A stretch of 64,000 nt of DNA from CAZAMP01 sp964486455. Its GTDB lineage: Bacteria > Eisenbacteria > RBG-16-71-46 > CAZAMP01. The position numbers were made by a program, and so were the translations under genes. Positions 1 to 8,258 of the stretch are shown here, piece by piece; the stretch's first letter is position 1, and every line of letters starts with the position of its first letter. The stretch is from positions 28,917 to 92,916 of the forward strand of contig CAZAMP010000011.1 of the NCBI GenBank assembly GCA_964486455.1, in the 5' to 3' direction. The notes beneath the pieces were generated by a model. That model did no database searches. It saw only the letters and a list, made by a program, of their open reading frames with translations, and had not been told where the DNA came from.

Positions 1-312
1 ACTAGGCGCACGTGCGGTCTCCCCATCCAGAAGGCATCATCCAATATCTACAGTCTCATGCTTAGCATATCATTTTCAGTTGATACCCAGCCAGGTTGTG
101 TGAAGGTCCCTAGCCTGTGAAAAAGCACCACACCTGACCCTTCCTCACCACGCCCGGGACGCCTGGCTGGCCGCGGCCGAAATCTCATAACCAACTTAGT
201 CACAACCGATTCCGCGCCCGTCCCCCACTGGCACGCCGCCTGCAATGTCCATCCGGCAGAACGTCGAAACCACGGGGCGCCGCCCCACCGACCACGAAGA
301 AGGAGAAGGACA
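1..312. other. upstream intergenic segment, no gene seen
   Basis: I see no convincing coding region here. The open antisense stretches have no recognisable protein character and run into the lipoprotein gene that starts at 313. A purine-rich Shine-Dalgarno-like stretch (AAGGAGAAGGAC) lies just before the ATG at 313. The promoter of that gene must lie here, but I cannot point to a good -35/-10 pair. Confidence 0.5.
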
Positions 313-1173
313 ATGAAGGCACGCACCAGCATCCTCGGACTCGCCATCGCCCTGGCCTTCGCGCTGACCGGCTGCAGCGAGGACACGTCCACGATCAACC
401 CGACCGATGAGCCGAACGCACAGGAGGCCCCGGCGCTTCCGCCCGTCGAGAGCATGCAGTTCAACTTCGGCATGATGGCATCGGGCGGCAATCAGGGAAT
501 GAGCACCATCCAATCCGCCGAAGAGACGCAGACGAAGCGCAACTGGTTCAACGCGCTGGTGCGGGTGACGGTCGTCGATCTCGCCATCCGTACCGCGCTC
601 GTTCCGCCGACACTGGCCTTCGCCGCTGCGCTGAGCGAAGACCCGGTTCCTCAGGAAGATGGTTCGTGGCTCTGGGTCTACCATTGGAACAACCCGGAAG
701 GTCATGACTGCGAGATCCGCCTCCTCGGCCGCATCGACGGGCATGACGTGGATTGGGAACTCAGCGTCAAGGACCTCGAGGCCATGTTGGAGTCGGAGCC
801 GGTGGTCTGGTTCTACGGCCAGACGAACATCGTGAACGACTCCGGCTACTGGGTCTTCAATCACGTCGAGGACGGCAACGAAGAAGAGTTCATCCGGATC
901 GACTGGTCCGTCGAGGCGAACGATCAGCGCTCGCTCGTCTTCGCGAACATCCGCGAAGGTCACGAGGAGTTCGGCGATGAGCTGAGCTACACGGTCGACG
1001 GAACGATCTTCACGATGAACTTCTACGACGCCTCCGAGAACCTGAACGCCGACATCACCTGGGACGAAGTCACCGGTGCCGGCAGCATCCAGGTTCCCGA
1101 CTACAACGATGGCGAACGCGCTTGCTGGGACGAGGATCAGGACGACATCGAGTGCCCGGACACCACGAGCTAG
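313..1173 (+). CDS. secreted lipoprotein of unknown function
   Basis: A 286-residue protein with a classical lipoprotein signal: basic start, hydrophobic core and lipobox L-T-G-C with the lipidated Cys at residue 21. The mature part is rich in Asp, Glu, Trp and aromatic residues, has no membrane segment and ends with two cysteines in an acidic tail (A-C-W ... E-C-P), which could form a disulfide. An AAGGAG-type ribosome site precedes the ATG and a strong terminator follows the stop codon, so this looks like a single-gene unit. I do not recognise the family; the role is simply an envelope lipoprotein. Confidence 0.8.
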   Translation: MKARTSILGLAIALAFALTGCSEDTSTINPTDEPNAQEAPALPPVESMQFNFGMMASGGNQGMSTIQSAEETQTKRNWFNALVRVTVVDLAIRTALVPPTLAFAAALSEDPVPQEDGSWLWVYHWNNPEGHDCEIRLLGRIDGHDVDWELSVKDLEAMLESEPVVWFYGQTNIVNDSGYWVFNHVEDGNEEEFIRIDWSVEANDQRSLVFANIREGHEEFGDELSYTVDGTIFTMNFYDASENLNADITWDEVTGAGSIQVPDYNDGERACWDEDQDDIECPDTTS

Positions 1174-1198
1174 ACAAACCCCACGTCCCGGTAATCGG

Positions 1199-1226
1199 GC
1201 CCGGAGCCAACGCTCCGGGCCTTTTT
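1199..1226 (+). terminator. Rho-independent terminator
   Basis: A perfect 9-bp stem, GCCCGGAGC pairing with GCTCCGGGC, has a 4-base loop (CAAC) and is followed directly by CTTTTTC. It lies 25 bases after the stop codon of the lipoprotein gene ending at 1173. Confidence 0.9.
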
Positions 1227-1344
1227 CGTGTGGTTTATCCTCTACTCAGCGCAAGGGATTCGACGCGCGAGGCGATCGAGTTTGTCGTCTTTGACGGAAG
1301 GGCATACGATCAGGCCGTAGGTGACACGACCCAGGAGAGCCGTC

Positions 1345-1599
1345 ATGGTGCGACAGCTACACGTTCTTGCCGGATGCGTGGTCTTGCTGGTCATGTTGGC
1401 GGGAGCCGCTCATGGCGACGCCGCCGTGCAGTTCACCACATACGCTGAGCCCGACCAGTACCCAGCCTTGTCGCCCGATGGGACGAAGATCGCGTTCCAT
1501 TCCATGCGGAGCGGCAACAACGATATCTGGATCATCGACCTGGAGGATGTTCCTGTCGTGGAATCATCCTGGGGGCGGGTGAAAGACAGCTTTCGTTGA
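1345..1599 (+). pseudogene. truncated TolB-like (PD40) beta-propeller protein
   Basis: The ATG at 1345 has a GGAG site 8 bases upstream and begins a good signal peptide ending near A-H-G. The exported part then shows one blade of the WD40-like PD40/TolB type: Y-P-A-L-S-P-D-G-T-K-I-A-F and then D-I-W-I-I-D-L. Normal members have five or more such blades and more than 300 residues, whereas this frame stops after 84 residues. It is therefore probably a 3'-truncated remnant, although a one-blade secreted peptide cannot be excluded. The frame stays open beyond the TGA, but that stretch lies under the next gene in another frame and lacks propeller features. Confidence 0.55.
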
Positions 1600-1699
1600 G
1601 TGGGGCACACCGCCCGACTCACTTGTCCCACCACTCCGCCACGGCTAGCATCCGATCTTGATGCGCATTCTGTTCGAATCCCGAACCCGGAGGAGTGCC

Positions 1700-2101
1700 G
1701 TGAAGAAGTGGCGACTGTTTCTCTCACTGACTGCCCTGGCCGCGCTGATTGCCCTGACCGGCTGCACCACCGTCCTCTACGACGCCCGCTCGCTCGAGTC
1801 GGACGCCAGCCTGAACGAACCGGATGGGCGCACGTATTCCGTGGTCTCGAGCTTCGAGATCGATGACAAGGCCGGATGGGTGATCGGGCTCATTCCCGTC
1901 AACAAGCCGGGCGGCGATAACCACGACTATCTCTCCACGCTGCTCGCCGAAGAGATTCGGAAAGCGGGCGGGGATGCCGTCATGAACGTCAAGCTCCGGT
2001 CGCAGAATCAGCCGGTCGACATCGTCGTCTACATCTTGACGACCGGCATCTACCAGCTGCGGACGACGACGGTCACGGGCGACGTCATCAAATACAACTA
2101 A
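1700..2101 (+). CDS. small lipoprotein of unknown function
   Basis: Start chosen at GTG 1700, which has GGAGGAG just upstream and begins a clean lipoprotein signal (M-K-K-W-R..., lipobox L-T-G-C, Cys 22). An in-frame ATG at 1658 would put a charged extension before the signal. The mature part, about 110 residues, contains V-I-G-L-I-P-V-N and a D-A-V-M-N-V-K-L strand. This pattern resembles small TRL-like outer-membrane lipoproteins that share a beta-alpha-beta core, but I cannot name the family. It is convergent with rsgA, whose stop lies about 20 bases away. Confidence 0.75.
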   Translation: MKKWRLFLSLTALAALIALTGCTTVLYDARSLESDASLNEPDGRTYSVVSSFEIDDKAGWVIGLIPVNKPGGDNHDYLSTLLAEEIRKAGGDAVMNVKLRSQNQPVDIVVYILTTGIYQLRTTTVTGDVIKYN

Positions 2102-2122
2102 GGCCAACCGGGCCTGCCGATC

Positions 2123-3199
2123 CTAAGGCTTACCGTTACCGGTCTGCCGCAGCCGCCGGCTCTGCTTGGCGATGAGCTTCCACTTGCGCTCCTCCTGGCT
2201 GCGCGCGCGTTGGTCCTGCCGCTGCGCCAGGTGCGCGAGCTCCCGCTGGAGCTTCAGGTGACTCTTGTAGCGTCCCGGATCGAGCGTGCCGTCGTCGATC
2301 GCCGCCATCACCGCGCATCCCGGCTCGGTTTGGTGACTGCAGTCGCGAAACCGGCACTCGGTCGCGAGCGCTTCGATGTCGGCGAACGTCTCCTCCAGCC
2401 CGTCGGCGCTGTCCCAGAGCGCAATCTCGCGCATCCCGGGTGTATCGATCAGCAGGCCGCCGTCCGGTAGCTGGATGAGCTGCCGGTGACTGGTCGTGTG
2501 GCGGCCCCGCCCGTCGTGTTCACGGATGTCCTTGACGGCAAGAACGTCTTCGCCTACCAACCGGTTGATGATCGTCGACTTCCCGACGCCCGACGAACCG
2601 ATGAGCGCGACGGTACGTCCTTCCTCGATGTAGGGCCCCAGCGCGTTCATACCGTCACCCGTCAGGCCGCTCAGCGTCTGGATCGCGACCCCGATCGCGA
2701 CCAGGCGTGCTTCGTCCTCGAACGGCTCCGGGTCGTCACAGAGGTCCAACTTGCTCAGGATCACCACCGGCCGCGCCCCGCTCTCCCAGATGATCGCGAG
2801 CGTGCGTTCGATCCGGCGCGGGTTGAAGTCCTGGTTGAGCGAAGTGACCAGGAAGACCGTGTCCAGATTCGCGGCGAGGACCTGTGCGGATGTCTCGACG
2901 CCGGCGGTCTTTCGCACGAGAGCGCTCCGACGCGGCAGCACGTGATGGATCGTCGCACTTCCCTCGGAGGCGCGTGCGCTCACGGCGACCCAGTCGCCAA
3001 CGGCGGGCAGCTCCTCGCGGCTCGCCGCTTGATGGCGCAGACGACCGGCGAGCTCGGCGCGCAGTGAGCCGGCCTCACCGATGATGTGAAAGAGATCGCG
3101 ATGTTCGGCCGCGACACGGGCCGGCGTGAACTCACCGCCCCGGTGCGGCTCGAAGACCGCTTCGAAGAAGTCGTTCCAGCCAAGTTCTTTCAAGCTCAT
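2123..3199 (-). CDS. rsgA: ribosome small-subunit-dependent GTPase A
   Basis: RsgA (YjeQ/EngC) is a circularly permuted GTPase that helps the late maturation of the 30S subunit. All parts are visible: an N-terminal OB-fold region, a G4-like S-K-L-D, the P-loop G-S-S-G-V-G-K-S, G3 as D-T-P-G-M-R, and the C-terminal zinc knuckle C-x4-C-x-H ... C (C-R-F-R-D-C-S-H then P-G-C). The G4 order before G1 is the permutation typical of the family. I chose the ATG at 3199 (M-S-L-K-E-L-G-W, a usual family start) over the frame's upper limit near 3265. The protein is 358 residues, of normal length. The C-terminus is a basic helix. No operon partner is evident. Confidence 0.95.
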   Translation of the reverse strand: MSLKELGWNDFFEAVFEPHRGGEFTPARVAAEHRDLFHIIGEAGSLRAELAGRLRHQAASREELPAVGDWVAVSARASEGSATIHHVLPRRSALVRKTAGVETSAQVLAANLDTVFLVTSLNQDFNPRRIERTLAIIWESGARPVVILSKLDLCDDPEPFEDEARLVAIGVAIQTLSGLTGDGMNALGPYIEEGRTVALIGSSGVGKSTIINRLVGEDVLAVKDIREHDGRGRHTTSHRQLIQLPDGGLLIDTPGMREIALWDSADGLEETFADIEALATECRFRDCSHQTEPGCAVMAAIDDGTLDPGRYKSHLKLQRELAHLAQRQDQRARSQEERKWKLIAKQSRRLRQTGNGKP

Positions 3200-3597
3200 T
3201 GCCTCAATATCCTTCGTTCCGAATCCAAGCGTGAAGCGGAATCCGGATTTCGAGCATGGTTGCATTCGTGATCAGATCGAGATTGGTGCAAGGCGACGTG
3301 GGGAAGCCTGGGTACGGCCGGAAACTTTGCGACGCCGGGGAGAGGTTTCCCTAGCGGGCGGCGCGTACGGAGGCGACCACGGCCCTGCCGCGGGTGACAA
3401 GAGCGCTGTGCATTTAACGCCTCCTTCCAGAGTGGGGGTTGATCGAACACTACGATTCTCGCCCGCCGCGAACCACAAATCAAGCAATAAGTTAGCCGCG
3501 GGGCGGCGAAACCGCCCGCAAAACCTTGACAAAAGTGCGACATGTGTCGCAGTATAAGTGTGACAGTTGTCGCAGATCACGACGGGGAGAACATCAC
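3200..3597. other. intergenic region between rsgA and the BlaI-type gene
   Basis: About 400 bases between divergently transcribed genes. The right end (3526-3573) holds a promoter with two operator-like inverted repeats, listed separately. The remaining 320 bases contain short open frames on both strands, none with protein character, start signals or repeats I can support. Confidence 0.5.
3526..3573 (+). promoter_or_regulatory. promoter with tandem BlaI-type operators
   Basis: A TTGACA -35 box (about 3526) is followed 17-20 bases later by AGTATA/TATAAG. Two copies of the same dyad overlap this promoter: GCGACATGTGTCGC at about 3537-3550 and GTGACAGTTGTCGC at about 3560-3573, with centres 23 bp apart. 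Each is a pair of G(C/T)GACA half sites around two bases, close to the TACAnnTGTA core known for BlaI/MecI operators. The regulator gene starts 25 bases downstream, so autorepression is the natural inference. Coordinates may be off by one. Confidence 0.75.
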
Positions 3598-4011
3598 ATG
3601 CCGAAACGGCTACCCGAGCTCTCGCGGTTCGAGCTTCAGTGTTTGCGTCGCTTGTGGGCGCGGGGTGAAGCGACGATCCGCGATATCCACGCCGACATCC
3701 CGAACGCACCCAGCTACTCGACCGTGCGGAAGATCGTCGAGCGACTCGAAGAGAAGGGTGCCATCAAGCGCGTGCGCCGCGACGGCCGCGCATGGATCTA
3801 CAAATCCACGGTCGCGCGGTCGGCCATGGTTCGGAAGGAGATCCGTCGCCTAATCGATTCGCTCTTCGACGGGTCCGGCGCGCCGCTCGTAGCGCACCTC
3901 GCCGACATGGACGCGATCTCGCTCGAGGATTTGCAGGCGCTCGAGACGCGGCTGAAACCCGGCGATGCGACCGACGAAGCGCCGGCCAAACGGAAGGAGG
4001 CCAAGAAATGA
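3598..4011 (+). CDS. BlaI/MecI family transcriptional repressor
   Basis: A 137-residue winged-helix protein: L-S-x-F-E-L-Q-C-L-R-R-L-W at the start, a recognition-helix region P-S-Y-S-T-V-R-K-I-V-E-R-L-E-E-K-G, and a basic wing (I-K-R-V-R-R-D-G-R). This is the standard BlaI/MecI/CopY arrangement, with a short C-terminal dimerisation part. The start is the ATG at 3598 after a GGGGAG site; a TTG at 3526 would put the -35 box inside the gene. The stop codon overlaps the ATG of the M56 peptidase gene (ATGA), so the two are translationally coupled. In known pairs the membrane protease senses a signal and the repressor is cleaved. What is sensed here is unknown; no beta-lactamase gene is nearby. 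Confidence 0.92.
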   Translation: MPKRLPELSRFELQCLRRLWARGEATIRDIHADIPNAPSYSTVRKIVERLEEKGAIKRVRRDGRAWIYKSTVARSAMVRKEIRRLIDSLFDGSGAPLVAHLADMDAISLEDLQALETRLKPGDATDEAPAKRKEAKK

Positions 4012-5426
4012 CTTCGGTCATCTCCTTCCTTTCAGACGCGTGGCTCGCCGTCGCCGTTCATCTTTGGCAGACGACGCTGGTTCTCATACCGATTCTGCTT
4101 CTGGCGCGTTGGGCCCGCCGCGCTCCCGCTGGCGTGCTGCACGCCTTGTGGAGCATTGCGCTCATCAAGCTGTTACTTCCGGCGGCCGCCGTGAGCGCGG
4201 GCGCGCGCTGGATTGTCTCCCGGCTCCCCGATTCGGTCGCGGGCGTCGGATCGATGGCATCACCGGTCACGCTCGAGACATTTCGTGTGCTTCTCGATCC
4301 CACGCGGGCCGTCTCGGCGGGTGATCTCGGCAGGTGGTCTCTTCTGACGCCGGGACTCCTGCTTCTCACCGCGCTCTGGGGGGCGGGAATGGTCATCGTC
4401 ATGATGCGATTGGGACGGGACCTCGCCACCATGCGCGGCGCCGCGACGGGTGCGACGATAGGGGGAACGGAGTGGGAGCGGACAGAGCTTGCCGCCGCAC
4501 TCGATGAAACCGATATCCCCCGACCACGCGTGATGCTCACCGATGAGCCGACCGTCCCGCACGTGGCGGGTCTCCTTCGCCCGCACATCGTCGTTCCGCG
4601 AGTCCTCGTTCGTGAACTTTCGACGGGCGAGCTCCGAGCGGTTTTGCTGCACGAAGAATCCCACCGCCGGCGGTTCGAACCGCTTCGCGGTGTGTTCCAG
4701 AGGATTTGCGCTGCCATGTTCTTTTTCTATCCGCTCCTTTGGGTCGTGATGCGACGGCTGCAACAGGCCGCCGAACTCATCTGCGACGCAGCCGTGCTTC
4801 GATCCGGGGTCTCCGCCCGGACGTACGGCCGCGCGCTGGCGAGGACGGTGAGCCTGGGGCTCGTTCCGGCTGCCCTCCCGTCCGGGATCGGCGGCGGCGC
4901 GGGGCCGCACTTGCGACACCGGTTGGAGCGAATCTCTCAAACAGGGAGGTTTCACCTCATGCGGAGACATGGATTCGTACTGGCAGCGGCCGTGGCCCTC
5001 GTAATCAGCGGGCTGCTTCTGCCGGCGCCGAGCACTCAGGCAAGCGACGAGGGCGCCGAAGAGGCCAGGGCTTTGGAATTCGTCGAGTTCGACACACCCC
5101 CGGAGGCGGTGAAGGCGGTTCCGGCCGAGTATCCCGAGATCGCGAGAAAAGCCGGGGCAGGCGGACGCGTGTGGATCCGGGTGACGATCGACGAAGAGGG
5201 TTTGGTGACGGGTGCGATCGTCGAGAAGGTGGACGCCGAGGTCGAGGAGCATCCGGAACTCGGCGAGGCGGCGCTGGTGGCCGGTCGCCAGTGGATGTTC
5301 AAGCCGGCAAGAGCGAATGACAAGCCCGTGAAGTGCCAGATCATCATTCCGTTCAAGTTCTCGCTCGATGACGACGCGAAAGCGAACGAGAAGAAGAGGG
5401 AGAGGAAGAAAGAGAAAGACTCCTAG
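4008..5426 (+). CDS. BlaR1-type M56 membrane metallopeptidase with TonB C-terminal domain
   Basis: 472 residues, overlapping the repressor gene by four bases. Hydrophobic segments near residues 12-35, 42-70 and 115-140 anchor a BlaR1/MecR1-type M56 peptidase domain. The zinc motif H-E-E-S-H (near residue 215) is followed by a further hydrophobic helix and the E-L-I-C-D motif. The usual penicillin-binding sensor is absent. Instead, after another membrane segment (about residues 325-345), the C-terminus has a periplasmic TonB-like domain: Y-P-E-I-A-R-K-A-G, then G-x-V-W-I-R-V-T-I-D-E-E-G, then W-M-F-K-P-A. M56-TonB fusions are known in Bacteroidota and relatives. The tail is Lys/Glu-rich. Function inferred: a signal-responsive protease that inactivates its partner repressor. 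Confidence 0.9.
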   Translation: MTSVISFLSDAWLAVAVHLWQTTLVLIPILLLARWARRAPAGVLHALWSIALIKLLLPAAAVSAGARWIVSRLPDSVAGVGSMASPVTLETFRVLLDPTRAVSAGDLGRWSLLTPGLLLLTALWGAGMVIVMMRLGRDLATMRGAATGATIGGTEWERTELAAALDETDIPRPRVMLTDEPTVPHVAGLLRPHIVVPRVLVRELSTGELRAVLLHEESHRRRFEPLRGVFQRICAAMFFFYPLLWVVMRRLQQAAELICDAAVLRSGVSARTYGRALARTVSLGLVPAALPSGIGGGAGPHLRHRLERISQTGRFHLMRRHGFVLAAAVALVISGLLLPAPSTQASDEGAEEARALEFVEFDTPPEAVKAVPAEYPEIARKAGAGGRVWIRVTIDEEGLVTGAIVEKVDAEVEEHPELGEAALVAGRQWMFKPARANDKPVKCQIIIPFKFSLDDDAKANEKKRERKKEKDS

Positions 5427-5458
5427 CGGCTGATCTTCCCTGCGATACAATCGCCGGC

Positions 5459-6208
5459 ATGGATGGCTGGCTCATACCGATACTCATCGCCGGCGGTTTC
5501 GTCGGCGGTTTTGTGAATGCCCACGCGGGCGGCGGTTCGTTCGTCACGTTTCCGCTTCTCATGATGGCCGGACTGCCGCCTCAGGTCGCGAACGCGACGA
5601 ACCGGGTCGCGATCGTTCTGCAGTGCTTCGCGGGTGCCGCCACGTACCACCGGCACAAGGTTCTCCCGTGGCGTCAGATCCCGCCGCTGCTGCTGCCGAC
5701 CATCATCGGTGTGAGCATCGGCACGGTTCTCGCGTCTCGTCTCGACGAGTCGATCTTCCGAACGGTATCGGCCATCCTGCTCGCCGTCATCGCCATCTCG
5801 ATCTTCGTCAATCCGAGCCGGTGGAACCGCGAAAGCTCGCCAGGCGCACGCGTCCGCCCGATCTACTACCCCGTACTCGCGCTGCTGGCGATCTACGGCG
5901 GGTTCCTTCAGATCGGGATCGGAACGTTTCTGCTCGGTTTCTTCGTCTTCGCGGGCGGTTATGACGTCGTGCGGGCGAACGCCGTGAAGTTCGGCATCGT
6001 GCCGTTCTATCAGAGCGTGGCACTCGCGATCTTCGCGGGGATGGGCGACGTGAACTGGACAGTCGGGATCACGCTCGCGATCGGCAACACGCTGGGTGGA
6101 ATCGTCGGCGCGCACACGGTCGTGAAGAAAGGTGCCGCGTGGGTGCGGGTCATCGTGGTGTTCTCGGCGGTGGCCGCCATCGCGAAGCTCCTCCTCTCCA
6201 GGGGGTAA
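5459..6208 (+). CDS. TauE/SafE (TSUP) family permease
   Basis: A 249-residue, highly hydrophobic protein with about eight membrane segments in two halves. The family signature is at the N-terminus: a G-G-F-V-G-G-F-V-N stretch, then A-G-G-G-S-F-V-T-F-P-L-L and A-N-A-T-N-R. The second half repeats the pattern with G-G-F-L-Q-I-G-I-G-T-F. TSUP proteins move organosulfonates, sulfite, sulfoacetate or similar anions across the inner membrane. The substrate cannot be read from the sequence. A second member lies 0.9 kb downstream beyond a methyltransferase gene, all in the same direction with short gaps, so these three may be co-transcribed. Confidence 0.9.
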   Translation: MDGWLIPILIAGGFVGGFVNAHAGGGSFVTFPLLMMAGLPPQVANATNRVAIVLQCFAGAATYHRHKVLPWRQIPPLLLPTIIGVSIGTVLASRLDESIFRTVSAILLAVIAISIFVNPSRWNRESSPGARVRPIYYPVLALLAIYGGFLQIGIGTFLLGFFVFAGGYDVVRANAVKFGIVPFYQSVALAIFAGMGDVNWTVGITLAIGNTLGGIVGAHTVVKKGAAWVRVIVVFSAVAAIAKLLLSRG

Positions 6209-6219
6209 CGTGGTAGCCT

Positions 6220-7065
6220 ATGTGGCCGACCTCGCGGAAGGTAATACGGCAGCTTGGGAGGGTCTCCTTGGGAAAAGGTGCCTTCGATGACCGCCTCAGG
6301 ATGAGCGATCTCCTGAGACCCGATGTGAACTACGTTCGCCCGTTCGGCGGAGGCTCAGAGCTGTTCGATCTCGTGGGGGACCTTCGCGGGAAACGGATCC
6401 TCGATCTCGGCTGTGGGTCGGGTCGCTTTCGTTCCGTCATCGAGTCCAAGGGCGCCGAGTGGGTCGGGGTCGATCTGACCGGTGGAGGTTGTTCGGCGCT
6501 CGCGGATGGGTATGCGCTTCCGTTTCGAGACGGGAGCTTCGAGGGGTTGCTATCGTCCGCTGTGCTCGAACACATGCCGGAGCCCCAGCGGGCCATTCGG
6601 GAGATGCGGCGAGTGCTCGCTCCCGGTGGAATTCTGTTCGGTTACGTTGCGTTTCTCGAGCCGTTTCACGGCATGTCCTATTTCCACATGTCGCACATGG
6701 GACTCGAGTACCTTCTCCTGTCCAACGGGTTCGTCCCGGAACGGATTTTCCCTTCCCACGCGGCGCCGTCTTTTCAGATGGAGCAGATTCTGTTCACCAA
6801 GCCCGTACCCGTACTACAGCCGACCATGCGGGTGCTTCTCCGCGCCGGCATGACCGCCGTGATGGCGTTCAATCGCCTGGGGCGTGAGGTCCTGATGCTG
6901 ATGAGAGGATTGTCGGCGTCGGAGAAGGCCAAGGAGCGAGATCAGTACCGCCTCCTCCTCGCGCTTCGCTACGCCATCGGCTTCAATTTCATCGCGAAGA
7001 GATCGGAAGCGTCGGAGGATCTGATCGCCGGATACCGTTCCTTCCAGAAGGACGGGGGCGGATAG
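6220..7065 (+). CDS. class I SAM-dependent methyltransferase
   Basis: 281 residues. Motif I (I-L-D-L-G-C-G-S-G-R-F, about residues 65-75) and the later A-V-L-E-H-M-P-E-P motif identify the type-11 Rossmann methyltransferases. The C-terminal third is more hydrophobic, as in methyltransferases that work on lipids, quinones or surface sugars. The true substrate cannot be told. The start at 6220 is preceded by a weak GGGGGT site, and a later ATG at 6301 would remove about 27 residues without harming the core. The gene follows the first TSUP permease by 11 bases and precedes the second by 14. Confidence 0.85.
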   Translation: MWPTSRKVIRQLGRVSLGKGAFDDRLRMSDLLRPDVNYVRPFGGGSELFDLVGDLRGKRILDLGCGSGRFRSVIESKGAEWVGVDLTGGGCSALADGYALPFRDGSFEGLLSSAVLEHMPEPQRAIREMRRVLAPGGILFGYVAFLEPFHGMSYFHMSHMGLEYLLLSNGFVPERIFPSHAAPSFQMEQILFTKPVPVLQPTMRVLLRAGMTAVMAFNRLGREVLMLMRGLSASEKAKERDQYRLLLALRYAIGFNFIAKRSEASEDLIAGYRSFQKDGGG

Positions 7066-7079
7066 CTCGGGGTCGTGAC

Positions 7080-7799
7080 ATGACGCTTCCCATCCTCATT
7101 CTCGCCGCAGTCGTATCCACCGCTCTGTCCGGCGCGATCGGCATGGGGGGCGGGACGATTCTCGTCGCCGTGATGGCCTCGATCCTGGATCCGTTCGTGG
7201 TCGTTCCCGTCCACGGCGTCGTGCAAGTGGTGAGCAACACCACCCGAACGCTGCGCCTGCTCAGGCATGTCGTCTGGTCCGTCTTGCTGATGTATCTGCC
7301 GATGATGTTCGTCGGCGTGTGGATCGGCCTCCAGTTCTATCGCGGCGCGGGGATGCCGTGGTTCAAGCCCGTGATCGGCCTGTTCGTCATCACGTTCCTG
7401 CTCTGGGATCGGTTCAAGCCCCAGCGCCTTCGGCTTCCGCACTGGGTCTTCGTCCCGGCCGGGTTCATGGGTGGCGTGCTCATCATCGTCATTGGAATAG
7501 CGGGGCCGTACCTCGCCGTGTTCTTCCTGCGTGATGATCTGGATCGCGAGCAGGTCGTGGCGACGAAGGCGGCGATCCAGACGATCGGTCACTTTCTCAA
7601 GATCCCCGCGTTTCTCTCGGTGGGATTCGCGTATCATGAACACGTACACGTGATCCTCCCGCTACTTGCATGTGCCGTGGTGGGCACATTCCTCGGCACA
7701 TCGGTGCTCAAGCGCATGGGCGAGCGCGGGTTTCGCCTGGTGTTTCGCGTGATTCTGTGGATCCTGGCGCTCCGGCTCGTGCTGGACGCCGTACTCTAG
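7080..7799 (+). CDS. TauE/SafE (TSUP) family permease, second copy
   Basis: 239 residues with about eight hydrophobic segments and the TSUP signature G-A-I-G-M-G-G-G-T-I-L-V near residue 20. The downstream G-F-M-G-G-V-L-I-I-V-I-G segment is the second-half counterpart. It is clearly a paralogue type different from the copy at 5459, sharing the fold but little sequence. Substrate unknown. The two permeases flanking a methyltransferase suggest one transport or modification unit, but that is inference from spacing only. Confidence 0.88.
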   Translation: MTLPILILAAVVSTALSGAIGMGGGTILVAVMASILDPFVVVPVHGVVQVVSNTTRTLRLLRHVVWSVLLMYLPMMFVGVWIGLQFYRGAGMPWFKPVIGLFVITFLLWDRFKPQRLRLPHWVFVPAGFMGGVLIIVIGIAGPYLAVFFLRDDLDREQVVATKAAIQTIGHFLKIPAFLSVGFAYHEHVHVILPLLACAVVGTFLGTSVLKRMGERGFRLVFRVILWILALRLVLDAVL

Positions 7800-7824
7800 T
7801 CAGCCGGTTCGAAGGGTGGATGCC

Positions 7825-8196
7825 ATGGCCGATGGCACCGCGAAGTTCATCGATGCTCTGATCGACGTCGAGTTTGATGACCCGCCGGCGCTCACGAAGC
7901 GGCCGGGCTGCCCGAACGGATTCACCTGGAAAGGGGACTCGTTTCGGATCGTCGAGCTGCTCCGTGAGTGGCACGACTACACGCGCCGCGGTCGGTTCGC
8001 CGTCAACATGCGGCCGTCGAACGCGGAGAAGACGGTCGGCAAGGGCTCGTGGGGTGTGGGGAAAGATCACTATCGGGTTCGGACCGAATGCGGGCGGGTC
8101 TTCGACATCTACTTTGACCGGGCGCCGAAGAATTCCGGCGATCGGTCGGGAACATGGGTCCTGTTTCGAGAAATCGTTTCCGAGCTGGATCTGTAA
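7825..8196 (+). CDS. small cytoplasmic protein, DUF6504-like
   Basis: 123 residues with no signal peptide or membrane segment. Conserved-looking blocks are P-P-A-L-T-K-R-P-G-C-P-N-G-F, then W-K-G-D-S-F-R-I-V-E-L-L-x-E-W-H-D-Y, and near the end a Y-R-V-R-T-E-C-G-R-x-F-D-I-Y-F-D-R-A-P segment. As I recall, this pattern matches the DUF6504 group, small beta-rich proteins of unknown role. I chose the ATG at 7825, 9 bases after GAAGG; a GTG at 7816 in the same frame is possible. It ends the rightward run of genes begun at 5459. Confidence 0.7.
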   Translation: MADGTAKFIDALIDVEFDDPPALTKRPGCPNGFTWKGDSFRIVELLREWHDYTRRGRFAVNMRPSNAEKTVGKGSWGVGKDHYRVRTECGRVFDIYFDRAPKNSGDRSGTWVLFREIVSELDL

Positions 8197-8258
8197 CCTA
8201 CCTGTTTTAAATCATTTATCCCTTCCGGGGCATCCTCGACCATTTTTCTGAGACTTTC

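Noticed and set aside
1597..1866. Possible selenocysteine UGA at the end of the TolB-like stub, because the frame stays open after it
   Set aside because: The downstream frame has no propeller character, lies under another gene in its own frame, and I see no SECIS-like hairpin.
3196..3543. 115-codon leftward frame upstream of rsgA as a gene
   Set aside because: No ribosome site, Arg/Pro-rich, and it overlaps the operator region of the repressor gene.
4260..5450. Long antisense frame over the M56 peptidase gene
   Set aside because: Low-complexity, Arg/Pro-rich, no family resemblance; the sense strand encodes a clear protein.
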